Shown: positions 1-10,509, counted from the stretch's first letter. The stretch is DNA of 64,000 nt from an uncultured Kordia sp. (GCF_947496985.1 NZ_CANMEZ010000008.1:124001-188000); one strand, 5' to 3'. Numbers and translations: made by a program. The notes: generated by a model not told the origin, from the sequence alone.

Positions 1-1294
1 CATGACAAGCTGCTACGTTTGGCTCTTCATCGTTGTTTAATTTTTTATACAAATCAACCATTACTGGTAGAATGGAAGCATTCATATTTGGCGCCCAACC
101 TGGATACGAGCCTGAAAATTCTACTTCACAACCTGATAATTCAAAAGAAGCTCTCAATTTTGTAGCCAAGTCCATTTTTCCGCTTTCTACAGAAGAACGA
201 GTTAAGCATCCAATTTTAACTTCACCATCTTTTACAATCACACGTGCAATATTATTTGATGTTTCTACTAAATCTGCAATATCTGGACTCATACGAAACA
301 CTCCATTGTGCGCAGCATATAATGAACGAGTAATTCCTTCTTGCACACCTAGTTCTAAAACTCCAGCTGGTGTATCAACCACAACACATTCAATTTCTAA
401 ATCAGCTTCTATACTTGCAAATTCTTTTTTGATTGTATCAATCAACGTCTTCATTTCAAACTCAAATGCTTCTTGATGCACTTTATCAACAACTACAGTT
501 GCAACACTTTCTCTTGGAATTGCATTACGCAAACTTCCTCCATCAATTTCAGCAATACGCAATCCATAGTTTTCAAATCCATCAAACAATAAACGATTCA
601 TCAATACATTGGCATTTCCAAATCCTTTATGAATATCCATTCCGCTGTGACCTCCTTGCAATCCATTCACTATAATTTTGTATCCAACAACTCCTTCTGG
701 CGTTTCTTCTACGACATACGATCGTGTTGCTGTTACGTCAATTCCTCCGGCACAACCAATTCCAATTTCGTCATCTTCTTCTGTATCAAGATTTAAAAGT
801 ATGTCTCCTTCAAGTAAACCTCCTTTTAATCCCATCGCGCCAGTCATCCCAGTTTCTTCATCTATTGTAAATAACGCTTCTAAAGTAGGATGCGCAATGG
901 TAGAACTTTCTAAAATTGCCATAATTGTAGCTACTCCAAGTCCATTATCAGCGCCAAGTGTTGTTCCTTTTGCTTTTACCCAGTCACCATCAATAATCAT
1001 TTCAATTCCTTGTGTATCAAAATCGAACTCCGTATCTGCATTTTTTTGATGCACCATATCTAAATGCGATTGCATTACAATGGCTTTTCTATCTTCCATT
1101 CCTGCAGTTGCAGGTTTAGTAATAATTACATTTCCAACTTCATCAATGATGGTTTTTAAACCTAAATCTTCTCCGAATTTTTTCATAAAAGCAATTACAC
1201 GTTCTTCCTTTTTTGAAGGTCGTGGTACCGCATTTAAATCTGCGAATTTATTCCAAAGTCCATTAGGCTCTAAAGTTCTTACTTCTTGACTCAT
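1..1294 (-). CDS. pepD: Aminoacyl-histidine dipeptidase (M20 metallopeptidase), 3'-truncated by window edge
   Basis: This gene is not in the ORF track because it runs off the left edge without a stop codon. The track ORFs over it are antisense shadows. Reading the minus strand from the ATG at 1294 gives 431 residues starting MSQEVRTLEPNGLWNKF. It contains the M20 metal-site segment MQSHLDMVHQK, the TLGADNGLGVA block and, at the edge, NVAACH, which in this family precedes a glycine/leucine-rich C-terminal segment. Family members hydrolyse dipeptides such as carnosine in the cytoplasm using two zinc ions. Full-length homologues are about 480 residues, so roughly 50 C-terminal residues lie outside. 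The gene is divergent from the DUF3810 gene, with a 198-base spacer. Confidence 0.93.
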   Translation of the reverse strand, partial: MSQEVRTLEPNGLWNKFADLNAVPRPSKKEERVIAFMKKFGEDLGLKTIIDEVGNVIITKPATAGMEDRKAIVMQSHLDMVHQKNADTEFDFDTQGIEMIIDGDWVKAKGTTLGADNGLGVATIMAILESSTIAHPTLEALFTIDEETGMTGAMGLKGGLLEGDILLNLDTEEDDEIGIGCAGGIDVTATRSYVVEETPEGVVGYKIIVNGLQGGHSGMDIHKGFGNANVLMNRLLFDGFENYGLRIAEIDGGSLRNAIPRESVATVVVDKVHQEAFEFEMKTLIDTIKKEFASIEADLEIECVVVDTPAGVLELGVQEGITRSLYAAHNGVFRMSPDIADLVETSNNIARVIVKDGEVKIGCLTRSSVESGKMDLATKLRASFELSGCEVEFSGSYPGWAPNMNASILPVMVDLYKKLNNDEEPNVAACH

Positions 1295-1492
1295 GCTATT
1301 TTTTATTATGAATTGAATTAATTGTTTTGCAAAGGTAAATGTTTGCCTTTAAAATTGCTCTTTTTTTACTAAAATACATTGTAGGACAATTTATACATAC
1401 ACAAAAATGTCACATCATTTTAGAAATAGTGATATAGTTTTTTTACATTAGCTATGTATCATTTTCTTGAATGATGTTCAAATGTATTGCTT

Positions 1493-2566
1493 ATGACCAA
1501 GAGAACAAAATTACTTATTGCATTGTCTTTTCCAGTGCAATTCATTGCTATTAAGATACTTGCAAGATACCCTGAATTTGTAGAAACATATTACAGTAAC
1601 GGTATATATCCCATAATTTCAAAGATTTTTAGAGTCGTTTTTGGTTGGATTCCGTTCTCTATTGGTGATATTTTTTATACAATTGCAGGAATTTTAATCA
1701 TTCGATACATTTATAAAAACTTTCGTTTGTTTAGAACAGAATACAAACGTGTGTTGCTTGACACTTATATTGTTATCACGTTAGCATATTTTACATTTCA
1801 CTTGCTTTGGGGAATGAATTATTACCGATTGCCTTTGTATAAATCACTCGATTTAGATAGAAAATATACTACTGAAGAACTTGTTGATTTTACCGAGAGA
1901 GTTATCGCGAAAGCAAACAAAGTTCAATATAAAATTACACAAAATGATACGGTAAAAGTTGAAATTCCGTATAAAACGAGTGAAATTTTTGAAAAAACAG
2001 TAAATGGATATGATAATTTTAGTGCAAAACAGCCACAGTTTACATTTACACATCGTAGTTTAAAGAAATCTATTTATAGTAGTTTCTTGACAACTATGGG
2101 CTTTAGTGGTTATTTGAATCCGTTTACCAATGAAGCACAAATAAATAGTAAAATTCCTGTGTATAAATACCCTGTAACTGCAAGTCATGAAAAAGCGCAT
2201 CAAATTGGTTTTTCTGCGGAAAATGAAGCCAATTTTATTGGTTGTATGGCAGCATTTTATAATGATGACATTTACTTTCAATATGGAGCTTATAACTTTA
2301 TGGCATGGCATTGTTTACGCGAAGTATACAACAGAAACCCTGAGGAGTACGAACGTTTAAAAGCGACGTTAAATCCTGGGATTCAGAAAAATTACGATGA
2401 AGTTAGAGCTTTTTGGAATGCACATAAAAATCCGTTAAAACCTATGTTCAAGTTTACGTTTGATCAGTTTTTAAAAGCAAACAATCAATCTGATGGAATT
2501 TTGAGTTATAGTTATGTAGTTTCGTTGTTGGTGAATTATGATAAAAAAAATGCCATTATTAAATAA
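1493..2566 (+). CDS. DUF3810 family membrane protein with HExxH motif
   Basis: The protein has 357 residues. The track start is a TTG at 1487, but the ATG two codons later is the better start. The N-terminal ~110 residues hold about three hydrophobic segments. They are followed by a soluble domain with HEKAH at about residues 232-236 and a downstream NEANFIG, together resembling a gluzincin HExxH...E zinc site. This matches DUF3810, a Bacteroidota family of membrane proteins without assigned function. A membrane-bound metallopeptidase role is inference from the motif. It stands alone between pepD (divergent) and the phytase operon (convergent). Confidence 0.85.
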   Translation: MTKRTKLLIALSFPVQFIAIKILARYPEFVETYYSNGIYPIISKIFRVVFGWIPFSIGDIFYTIAGILIIRYIYKNFRLFRTEYKRVLLDTYIVITLAYFTFHLLWGMNYYRLPLYKSLDLDRKYTTEELVDFTERVIAKANKVQYKITQNDTVKVEIPYKTSEIFEKTVNGYDNFSAKQPQFTFTHRSLKKSIYSSFLTTMGFSGYLNPFTNEAQINSKIPVYKYPVTASHEKAHQIGFSAENEANFIGCMAAFYNDDIYFQYGAYNFMAWHCLREVYNRNPEEYERLKATLNPGIQKNYDEVRAFWNAHKNPLKPMFKFTFDQFLKANNQSDGILSYSYVVSLLVNYDKKNAIIK

Positions 2567-2598
2567 TAATGACATTTTTACACACTACTAAATGAATT

Positions 2599-3699
2599 TT
2601 ATTTTTTATTTAAACTCAATGCTTTTTCTATTACTTTCCAGTCAACAAGTTTAAAATTTTGATTTAACGAATCTTTTCCTTTCGTATTGGCTCCATCTTG
2701 AGCTACAAAAAAACCTTTAGGATAGGTAGTCCCAAAAGCGACGCTAGTTACGTCAATTCCATCCGTATCATAGGTTCCATCAATTTCAGCACCATCTACT
2801 ATGCTAAAGCTTCCTATATACGCATTTGTGATTCTATCAAAAACTGCATAACTATTGTTTCCTTGAGAAGATAAGATGATGTATCCTTCTCCATTGCCTT
2901 TATCATACAAAGTAACACCTTCAAAATCGGCTTGCATATTGGTATCTGTAGTCGCTACAATGGCTTTCCGTACTGATATTCCATCTGGTTCAGCATCGTA
3001 TTTCCAGAGTGCTTTTTCTTCTTCTCCAATGTATAAGTTTCCATGATAATCGTCTGCTACAACACCTTCTGTTTGACTTCCTACAGCAAAGGTTCTAACA
3101 ATTTTACCCGAAACTTTCCCTTCTTCTTCAAAGAGTTCCCATTGCTCTATATTTCCTTCTTTACCATTTGCAATTACATATATTTTATTTGTTTTAGGGC
3201 TTTTATACATTCCTAATCCATAAATTTCTGGCAAATTACTTTTTAAAGGCTTTGCAGCCACATTTACTAAAGAACCATCAGTATTATTTACTTTGTGAAC
3301 TGTAATTGTATTTGATGTTCTGTTTGATGCTGTCACCAAGGCAACTGTATCATTGTTTAATACAAAACCTTCTCGAATGTCTACATTATTCACACGTCCA
3401 ATTGGATATTGAAATACTTGTTCCCCTAATAGATTGTATACTACTAACCCTTCTTGTTTGTTGGTTCCTATTATTTTAGATTCCATCACATTCGTTGGAT
3501 GAATCCAAATACACGAATCATCAGCTGCATCATCACTTGAGGAAACTTGTGCTGTTTCCATAGTCGCATACACCGATTTTATTGTATTTTCTTTTATTTG
3601 TAATTCTTTTTGAGTTACTGCTTTTTCTTCATTTTTTTTACATGCTAAAAAAGTGAGTAACACCAAAGAGATTCCTATTATCTTATTCATGTATTTCAT
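2599..3699 (-). CDS. Beta-propeller phytase, predicted lipoprotein
   Basis: The protein has 366 residues. The N-terminus is a lipoprotein signal peptide (LVLLTFLAC, Cys about residue 20). The body matches the beta-propeller (BPP) 3-phytase family: DDAADDSCIWIHP followed by IIGTNKQEGLVVYNLLG, then repeated blade-like segments including GNLYIGEEEKALWKYD and AQDGANTKG near the end. BPP enzymes are calcium-dependent phosphatases that release phosphate from phytate. The ATG directly follows the stop codon of the TonB receptor gene upstream, so the two are almost certainly co-transcribed. An in-frame second Met lies at residue 4. The lipobox predicts attachment to the outer membrane or periplasm. 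Confidence 0.92.
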   Translation of the reverse strand: MKYMNKIIGISLVLLTFLACKKNEEKAVTQKELQIKENTIKSVYATMETAQVSSSDDAADDSCIWIHPTNVMESKIIGTNKQEGLVVYNLLGEQVFQYPIGRVNNVDIREGFVLNNDTVALVTASNRTSNTITVHKVNNTDGSLVNVAAKPLKSNLPEIYGLGMYKSPKTNKIYVIANGKEGNIEQWELFEEEGKVSGKIVRTFAVGSQTEGVVADDYHGNLYIGEEEKALWKYDAEPDGISVRKAIVATTDTNMQADFEGVTLYDKGNGEGYIILSSQGNNSYAVFDRITNAYIGSFSIVDGAEIDGTYDTDGIDVTSVAFGTTYPKGFFVAQDGANTKGKDSLNQNFKLVDWKVIEKALSLNKK

Positions 3700-6459
3700 T
3701 TAAAAATTGTATTTCAATCCTAAATTCCAGTTGATATCATAGAATTCTGCTTGCATTGTTCGTTCTTTTACTCCTTGATAATAACGTAGTTCTTGATTTG
3801 TAATATTCTTCATTTCTCCAAATAAACGAAGGTTTTTTGTAATAGCATATGAAGCATTAAAATCTAAGAATAATTGAGAATCGTAGTATCTATCTTCAAA
3901 AGTATCGTCACCATACTCATCAATATAATCGTCAGCATAGTTTAATGATAATCGCACAGAAAGTTTCTTTGTTTCATACGCTAACGAACCGTTTAATGTA
4001 TTTGGCACAGCTCCTGCTAATTCTAAACCATCTTCACGTCCTGTAATTCCATCTGTTTCAGACTTTGTGTATGTATAATTTCCGTAGAAAGTTAAGTTTT
4101 TCAAGAAACTTGGTAAGAAATTTAGTTTACGTTGAAAAGCTAATTCAAATCCATATACTTTTGCAGAACCTCCATTAAAAGGTTGTGTTACATCATAAAT
4201 TTCAGTAGTTCCGTTTACGGTTAATGCTTGATCATTCGTTAACGCATAAATAAAGTTGTCAATATCTTTATAGAAAAAACCTCCTGAGATGATTCCTACA
4301 TTATCAAAATAATGTTCAGCCATAAAGTCAAAGTTTACAGATTCCGCAGCCTTTAATTCTGGATTTCCTAATGCAGCTTCTACATCATCACTATTAATGT
4401 TTCTGTAGGGTACAATGTCGTAGTAATTTGGTCGTGCTAATGTATTTGTGTAGGCAAAACGTAAGATTGTATTTTTAGTAGCCTCGTAACGTAATTGAAC
4501 ATTTGGTAATACATTCGTATACTTTTTTGAAGCATTGATTGTAGTTACATCTGCTAAAGAAGATGCAGATTCTACGTCAATTTGAAAACCTGTATAATCA
4601 ATTTTAGTATGTTCCATACGCACACCAGCAATCAATGATAACTTATCTCCTAATTGTTGCTTCAACATGGCATATGCTCCACTAATTTTTTCGGTTGCAT
4701 TATAGTTTTCTGGAACAAATTCATCCAGTACCAATTCGCCATTCGTTAATGATAAATTTCCTAAGAATGAGTTTGTAGCAAACGTTCCTGATTGGTATTG
4801 ATCTCCTGCTAAATAACCGTCAATTGTTTGACTGGCTGTTTCTGCGTTATTTAAAAACTCAAATGCTGAGAAATCTCCTGTATCAAACTCTGAAAATGTA
4901 TTATCTCTTAACTTATCTCTATCGTGGTATTTATAACCTGTTTTGATGAAATTTTGATATTTTCCAGTTGTGTTGATAGGTATTGTAATATCAAATCGTG
5001 AAGTGAATTGCTCTTCTTTTGTATATCTTCTTTCTTCTGTAATTTCATCTAATTCAAATAAAGAAGCGTCATTATTCATTCTGTTCAAAGAATTAAAGAA
5101 AGGTGTTCTTGTGTTTACAAATTGTTGTGTAATTGTAGATGCGTCTTGTTTAGATTCATACGTAACATAACGCTCATTTGGACGTTTCTCACTAGCTTTA
5201 GAAAACCCAACATTCCAGTCGAATTGAACTTTACTAAATAAAATATGCGATCCATTCAACCCAACTCTATACATTTTTTGACGCTCTAATCGTCTTTTCT
5301 TATTGGTGTCATTATCAATTCCTCCTTTTGTTTGACGTGTAATTTTATATTCATCATCACTTGTGTCATCTGTATCGTTATCATCAAACTTATAACGCAG
5401 TCTATATCTGTTTTCTAAATCATCTCTATGATTTAAGATTGATTTAAATTCGATTATATTGTTTGGATCTAATTTCCAGTCTAAATTCACTGCTACACTA
5501 CGTCGGATGCGTTTTACATCATATCTTCTAATATCATGTTCTTTGATAAATGTTGGAGAATCCCATTCAAATTCTACATTATCAGAGCCATAATCGTTAG
5601 AGTTGTATGAAGCACTTACAACTGCTCCTAATTTATCATTAAAAAATCGTTGTGCAGCAACCGCTGAAAAGTTATACAACGAACTCTCACGAACAGGATT
5701 TCTACCAAAAGCTCCTGTTAAAGAAACTCTTAATTTAGATGGTGCCGAACGTGTTACTAAGTTTACAGAACCTCCAATTGCGTCTGCTTCCATATCTGGC
5801 GTTACAGCTTTATTTACCTGAATTGTTTGAATCATATCAGAAGGAATTAAATCTAACTGTACTCTTCTGTTATCTCCTTCAGCAGATGGAATTCTGTCTC
5901 CGTTTAAAGTTACAGCGTTTAATTGTGGGGCTAAACCACGAATAATGATATCTCTAGCTTCTCCTTGATCATTTTGCACAGCAATACCAGGAATTCGCTT
6001 TAAAGCATCTCCAGTATTCGCATCTGGAAATTTACCAACCTGATCCGCAGAAACCACATTGGTAATGTTATCATTAGTTTTTTGTTGATTCAACGCTTTT
6101 GCTTGTCCTCTAGCTAAACTACCATATATTAATACTTGATTTAGACTATCGGTTTTAACTTTCATTGATACTTTTATTTCTGAAGTTACACCTGCTGTGA
6201 CTTCTACAGAGATATTCTGTGTTTCAAATCCGATATAACTTACAGTTAAGTCATATGTTCCTACTGGAAGACTTAGCATGATAAAATTTCCATCAAAATT
6301 TGATGTTGTTCCAATTTTCAAGCTTTCAATCAAAACGGTAGCTCCAGGTAATGGCAAATTATTGTCATCCAAAATTCGTCCTTTAAGGATTCCTTTATCT
6401 TGTGCAAACAAAAGTGTTGTAAAACAGATAAAGAGTAGGGAAAGTACTATTTTCTTCAT
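3700..6459 (-). CDS. TonB-dependent receptor, probable phytate/phosphate-ester uptake partner of the phytase
   Basis: I place the start at the ATG at 6459, giving MKKIVLSLLFICFTTLLFAQ, a clear signal peptide. The track start (6489) is upstream and overlaps a promoter-like box. The order of parts is a signal peptide, a carboxypeptidase-regulatory-like beta-sandwich (GILKGRILDDNNLPLPGATV), a plug domain (PDANTGDALKRIPGIAVQND, then IIIRGLAPQLNAVTLNGDR) and a long beta-barrel ending in the aromatic NWNLGLKYNF. Such receptors import substrates across the outer membrane using TonB energy. The stop codon abuts the phytase ATG, so the substrate is inferred to be phytate or its hydrolysis products. 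Confidence 0.93.
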   Translation of the reverse strand: MKKIVLSLLFICFTTLLFAQDKGILKGRILDDNNLPLPGATVLIESLKIGTTSNFDGNFIMLSLPVGTYDLTVSYIGFETQNISVEVTAGVTSEIKVSMKVKTDSLNQVLIYGSLARGQAKALNQQKTNDNITNVVSADQVGKFPDANTGDALKRIPGIAVQNDQGEARDIIIRGLAPQLNAVTLNGDRIPSAEGDNRRVQLDLIPSDMIQTIQVNKAVTPDMEADAIGGSVNLVTRSAPSKLRVSLTGAFGRNPVRESSLYNFSAVAAQRFFNDKLGAVVSASYNSNDYGSDNVEFEWDSPTFIKEHDIRRYDVKRIRRSVAVNLDWKLDPNNIIEFKSILNHRDDLENRYRLRYKFDDNDTDDTSDDEYKITRQTKGGIDNDTNKKRRLERQKMYRVGLNGSHILFSKVQFDWNVGFSKASEKRPNERYVTYESKQDASTITQQFVNTRTPFFNSLNRMNNDASLFELDEITEERRYTKEEQFTSRFDITIPINTTGKYQNFIKTGYKYHDRDKLRDNTFSEFDTGDFSAFEFLNNAETASQTIDGYLAGDQYQSGTFATNSFLGNLSLTNGELVLDEFVPENYNATEKISGAYAMLKQQLGDKLSLIAGVRMEHTKIDYTGFQIDVESASSLADVTTINASKKYTNVLPNVQLRYEATKNTILRFAYTNTLARPNYYDIVPYRNINSDDVEAALGNPELKAAESVNFDFMAEHYFDNVGIISGGFFYKDIDNFIYALTNDQALTVNGTTEIYDVTQPFNGGSAKVYGFELAFQRKLNFLPSFLKNLTFYGNYTYTKSETDGITGREDGLELAGAVPNTLNGSLAYETKKLSVRLSLNYADDYIDEYGDDTFEDRYYDSQLFLDFNASYAITKNLRLFGEMKNITNQELRYYQGVKERTMQAEFYDINWNLGLKYNF

Positions 6460-6488
6460 TATATTTTTATGTTGATTAGTTGTTGACA

Positions 6489-6496
6489 CAAAACTA
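6489..6496 (-). promoter_or_regulatory. Candidate -7 box (TAGTTTTG) for the TonB receptor-phytase operon
   Basis: On the minus strand TAGTTTTG fits the Bacteroidota TAnnTTTG -7 consensus and lies 30 bases upstream of the ATG at 6459. No convincing -33 TTTG was seen. Its position argues against the longer start used in the track. Confidence 0.45.
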
Positions 6497-6653
6497 TTTA
6501 CGCAATGAAGTAACTGGATTATCTAAATATTAACCTCTTGTTACGATTACTAATCTAAATTGTAAACCTCTTAAAGTTTACTTTATATCTTAGTAGCTTT
6601 TTCTTAATACAACACATACGAAAACACATAGAAAAGCGTTATTTTTTAATACT

Positions 6654-7445
6654 ATGAAGAAGTTTTTTTTCTTAACATTACTTTGTTTTGGATTTGCTTG
6701 TAAGCAAACTTCCAATAATGAGATTGCTAAAACTTCAGGCATTTCAAATAATCATCCTATTGAAAAACGACAATCAAAAACAGTCAATAACCACCTACTA
6801 GATTCTGCAGCACTAGGTATCAACTTTACGCCAAAAGGAGACTATAACATTAATAAGCAAACTATTAAAAATGATCGCGCGTATTTTACGAAACAATTTC
6901 AGCGAAATAAAACAAAAGCAATTGATTCAGCCTCAAACTACCTTTTTAATAAATTGATAAACGAACTTGTTCCGCATTGGTATGGAACACCTTGGGATTT
7001 TAACGGACATACAAATACACCAAATAATGGACAAATTGCTTGTGGTTACTTTGTTTCCACAACTTTAAAACATCTTGGTTTTCAACTAAATCGTTATAAA
7101 ATGGCGCAACAAGGCGGCATGAACGAAGCCATAAGTCTACAACCACGATCAGAATTGAAAGTGTATAACAATATTACATTAGATAAACTCAAAACAAAAC
7201 TCAACAGTGTTTACAAAGACGGAATTTATTTTGTTGGTTTAAGCAATCATGTTGGATATATTTTTATAAAGAATAAAGAGCTTTACTTTTTACATTCAAG
7301 TTATTGTGACAACAAAGTTGTGATTGAAAAGGCAGCATCTTCTCCATGTTTTCAAAGTGACATCTATGTTTTTGCAGAAATTACCACAAATCGAAATTTA
7401 ATTCAAAAATGGATTCAAAACACTGCTATTCCAATTCATAAATAA
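6654..7445 (+). CDS. Lipoprotein with possible NlpC/P60-like cysteine peptidase fold
   Basis: The protein has 263 residues. A lipobox (CFGFAC, Cys16) predicts a lipoprotein. After a Lys/Asn-rich linker the C-terminal domain contains WYGTPWDFNGHT, then GQIACGYFVSTTLKHLGF with Cys130 at the start of a helix, and later NHVGYIF with His199. A Cys followed by a downstream His in this arrangement is what papain-fold NlpC/P60 (CHAP-like) cell-wall hydrolases show, and the WYGTPW segment before the Cys fits as well. I do not recognise the exact family, so peptidoglycan hydrolysis is inference. It is a single gene between the divergent TonB operon and the amidohydrolase pair. Confidence 0.6.
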   Translation: MKKFFFLTLLCFGFACKQTSNNEIAKTSGISNNHPIEKRQSKTVNNHLLDSAALGINFTPKGDYNINKQTIKNDRAYFTKQFQRNKTKAIDSASNYLFNKLINELVPHWYGTPWDFNGHTNTPNNGQIACGYFVSTTLKHLGFQLNRYKMAQQGGMNEAISLQPRSELKVYNNITLDKLKTKLNSVYKDGIYFVGLSNHVGYIFIKNKELYFLHSSYCDNKVVIEKAASSPCFQSDIYVFAEITTNRNLIQKWIQNTAIPIHK

Positions 7446-7536
7446 ACGTTAAAAAATACTAAATAAAACATAAATAGGGCTTTCATCGCTTATCTTTAAA
7501 GATTATAACTAATCAACTTAATATCTCAAGTAAGCA

Positions 7537-10509
7537 ATGAAAAAATCGTATTTGCTGCTGTTATTATTTTTGTGTAGCCTTCCCACATTTGCACAGGATT
7601 ATTTTCCTAAAAATGATGGAGTAAAAACGGAAAAGCATACTATAACAGCATTCACAAACGCTAAAATTTACATCACTCCTACACAAGTGATTGAAAATGG
7701 AACACTTTTAATTCAAGATGGCAAAGTGTTACAATCTGGAACAAACATTTCTATTCCCAAAAGCGCTACAGTAGTAGATTTAGCAGGAAAAAGTATCTAT
7801 CCTTCTTTTATTGATCCATTTTCAGATTTCGGTCTAAAGAAACCTGCAAGAAAAGGAAATTGGAGATCTGCTCCACAATACGACGCGGGTCGTGAAGGAT
7901 ATTATTGGAATGATCATATTCGTCCAGACACAAATCCATTGACTACTTTCGCATTTGACGCTAAGAAAGCAACAAATTTGATGAAAGCTGGTTTCGGAAC
8001 TGTAAACACACATTTACAAGACGGAATTGTCAGGGGAAATGGAATGCTCGTTGCATTAAATTCAAAAGAAGATAATAGCATTCGAATTTTAGACAATCGT
8101 TCTGCGCAATATTTATCATATAGAAAAAGTAATGCTTCAGGACAATCGTATCCAACTTCTTTGATGGGAAGTATGGCCTTGATTCGTCAAATGTATCACG
8201 ATGCAGATTGGTATGCAAAAGGAAAAGCAAAACGTCAAGATTTAGCTTTAGAAGCATTAAACAACAATAAAAATCTAGTTCAAATTTTCCATTCAGGAAA
8301 TAAGCATAATAGTATTAAAACAGATGCTATTGGTGATGAGTTCGGAATTCAATATGTATTAGTTGGTGATGGAACTGAATATGAAAACATTAACGCAATG
8401 AAAGCTACTAATGCAGCTTTTATTATTCCAATCAATTTCCCGAAAGCATATGATGTTTCTGATCCGTATGCAGCTGGTGTTGTAGAATTGGAAGCTATGA
8501 AACATTGGAATCAAGCACCTTCTAACCCAAAAGCTTTAGCTGATAAAGGAGTTACGTTTAGTTTTACAATGCACGATGTAAAATCGGCTGCAGATTTTAA
8601 AAGTAATTTACTAAAAGCTATTAAATATGGTTTAGACAAAACGAAAGCATTGGAAGCTTTAACAACTATTCCTGCAAAGATATTACAACAAGAAGATAAA
8701 ATTGGAACGCTACAAAATGGTAGACAAGCCAACTTCTTAATCACATCTGGTGATATTTTTGAGAAGAAAACAGTTATTTATGAGAACTGGGTTCAAGGAA
8801 ATCAAAATGTATTTAAAGATAAATCACTTAGAGATATTCGTGGAAAGTATGCTTTCAATGTAGCTGGAACTTCTTATGATGTAAACATTTCTGGAATACC
8901 AGAAAAACTAAAAGCAGAAGTACTAAAAGATTCTTTAAAATTAGGATCCAAAATTTCTTTTAAGGACGATTGGTTACAGTTACAGTTTACAACAGCTGAT
9001 ACGACAAAAACAGAATTTGTACGTTTGACATCGCCAATACATAATGCAACTTTTTTCTCTGGAAAAGCAATTTTAGCAAATGGTTCGGAAACGACATTCA
9101 ATGCTACTCAAAAAGAAGTTTCGGAATCAAAAGGTGACAAAACAGGAAATGGCAAAAAGATGGAAGCTCCTAAAATGCTACCTATCTCCTATCCTAATGG
9201 TGCCTATGGATCAAGAACCTTACCACAACAGGAAACTATTTTATTTAAAAATGCTACAGTTTGGACTAACGAAAAAGACGGAATTCTTAAGAATACAGAC
9301 GTTTTAGTAAAAGATGGTAAAATTGCACGTATTGGTAAAAACCTCAGCGCAGGAAACGCTAAAGTAATTGACGCCACTGGAAAACACTTAACATCTGGAG
9401 TTATTGATGAACATTCACATATTGCTGCTTTTGCCATAAACGAAGCTGGACACAATTCTACCGCAGAAGTACAAATGTCTGATGTGGTAAACCCTGAAGA
9501 TGTAGATATTTACAGAAACCTTGCTGGTGGAGTTACTACTATACAATTACTACATGGTTCGGCAAATCCAATTGGAGGACGTTCTGCTATTTTAAGATTA
9601 AAATGGGGACGTACTGCTGACGAAATGTTATTTAAAAATGCAGATGGTTTTATCAAATTTGCATTGGGTGAAAACGTAAAGCAAAGTAATTGGGGTGATA
9701 CTGAAACAACACGTTTTCCACAAACACGTATGGGAGTTGAGCAAGTATTTACAGATTATTTCCAAAGAGCAAAAGAGTACGAAGCTCAAAAGAAAACTGG
9801 GAACTATCGTTACGATATAGAAATGGAAACGATTCTTGAAATTATTAACAGTAAGCGTTTCGTATCCTGTCATTCATATGTTCAGAGTGAGATAAATATG
9901 TTAATGAAAGTTGCTGATAAATTTGGTTTCACCATTAACACATTCACACATATACTTGAAGGATATAAGGTAGCTGATAAGATGAAACAACACGGAGCTG
10001 GTGGATCAACATTTTCAGATTGGTGGGCATATAAATACGAAGTAAATGATGCCATTCCGTATAACGGAGCAATTATGCACAGTCAAGGAGTAGTTGTAGC
10101 GTTTAATTCTGATGATGGAGAAATGTCTCGCAGATTGAATCAAGAAGCTGCAAAAGCTGTAAAGTATGGTGGTGTTTCTGAAGAAGACGCCTGGAAATTT
10201 GTGACTTTGAATCCTGCAAAATTATTACATATTGACGATAAAGTAGGAAGTATCAAAAATGGGAAGCAAGCTGATTTAGTTTTATGGACAGATCATCCAA
10301 TGTCAATTTATGCGAAAGCAGATAAAACCATGATTGAAGGAACTATTTATTTTGATTTATCTCGTGATGAACAATTACGCAGACAAATTAAAGAAGAACG
10401 TAATGAGTTAATGAACATGATGTTGTTGGAGAAAAACAAAGGAATGAAAACGCAAACGGCTCAGAAAAAAGAAAAAGTGCATCATCATTGTGATACTGTA
10501 AACTTTTAA
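7537..10509 (+). CDS. Secreted two-domain amidohydrolase family protein
   Basis: The protein has 990 residues with a signal peptide (LLLLFLCSLPTFAQ). Two amidohydrolase-like domains are in tandem. The first (about 20-430) has the beta-sandwich start and a C-terminal KILQQEDKIGTLQNGRQANF block, but reads IYPSFIDPFSDFG where the metal-binding HxH normally follows PGFID. The second (about 560-960) has HLTSGVIDEHSHIAAF with HSH intact, then CHSYVQSEI, HILEGY and NPAKLLHIDDKVGSIKNGKQADLVLW. Family members are metal-dependent imidazolonepropionase- or dihydroorotase-like hydrolases. The substrate is unknown, and only the second domain looks catalytic. The next gene starts 11 bases downstream, so they form an operon. 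Confidence 0.85.
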   Translation: MKKSYLLLLLFLCSLPTFAQDYFPKNDGVKTEKHTITAFTNAKIYITPTQVIENGTLLIQDGKVLQSGTNISIPKSATVVDLAGKSIYPSFIDPFSDFGLKKPARKGNWRSAPQYDAGREGYYWNDHIRPDTNPLTTFAFDAKKATNLMKAGFGTVNTHLQDGIVRGNGMLVALNSKEDNSIRILDNRSAQYLSYRKSNASGQSYPTSLMGSMALIRQMYHDADWYAKGKAKRQDLALEALNNNKNLVQIFHSGNKHNSIKTDAIGDEFGIQYVLVGDGTEYENINAMKATNAAFIIPINFPKAYDVSDPYAAGVVELEAMKHWNQAPSNPKALADKGVTFSFTMHDVKSAADFKSNLLKAIKYGLDKTKALEALTTIPAKILQQEDKIGTLQNGRQANFLITSGDIFEKKTVIYENWVQGNQNVFKDKSLRDIRGKYAFNVAGTSYDVNISGIPEKLKAEVLKDSLKLGSKISFKDDWLQLQFTTADTTKTEFVRLTSPIHNATFFSGKAILANGSETTFNATQKEVSESKGDKTGNGKKMEAPKMLPISYPNGAYGSRTLPQQETILFKNATVWTNEKDGILKNTDVLVKDGKIARIGKNLSAGNAKVIDATGKHLTSGVIDEHSHIAAFAINEAGHNSTAEVQMSDVVNPEDVDIYRNLAGGVTTIQLLHGSANPIGGRSAILRLKWGRTADEMLFKNADGFIKFALGENVKQSNWGDTETTRFPQTRMGVEQVFTDYFQRAKEYEAQKKTGNYRYDIEMETILEIINSKRFVSCHSYVQSEINMLMKVADKFGFTINTFTHILEGYKVADKMKQHGAGGSTFSDWWAYKYEVNDAIPYNGAIMHSQGVVVAFNSDDGEMSRRLNQEAAKAVKYGGVSEEDAWKFVTLNPAKLLHIDDKVGSIKNGKQADLVLWTDHPMSIYAKADKTMIEGTIYFDLSRDEQLRRQIKEERNELMNMMLLEKNKGMKTQTAQKKEKVHHHCDTVNF

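Noticed and set aside
33-1289. Plus-strand ORFs at the left edge (147, 80, 123 and 69 aa)
   Set aside because: They lie antisense to the dipeptidase gene, which reads continuously on the minus strand with clear M20 motifs.
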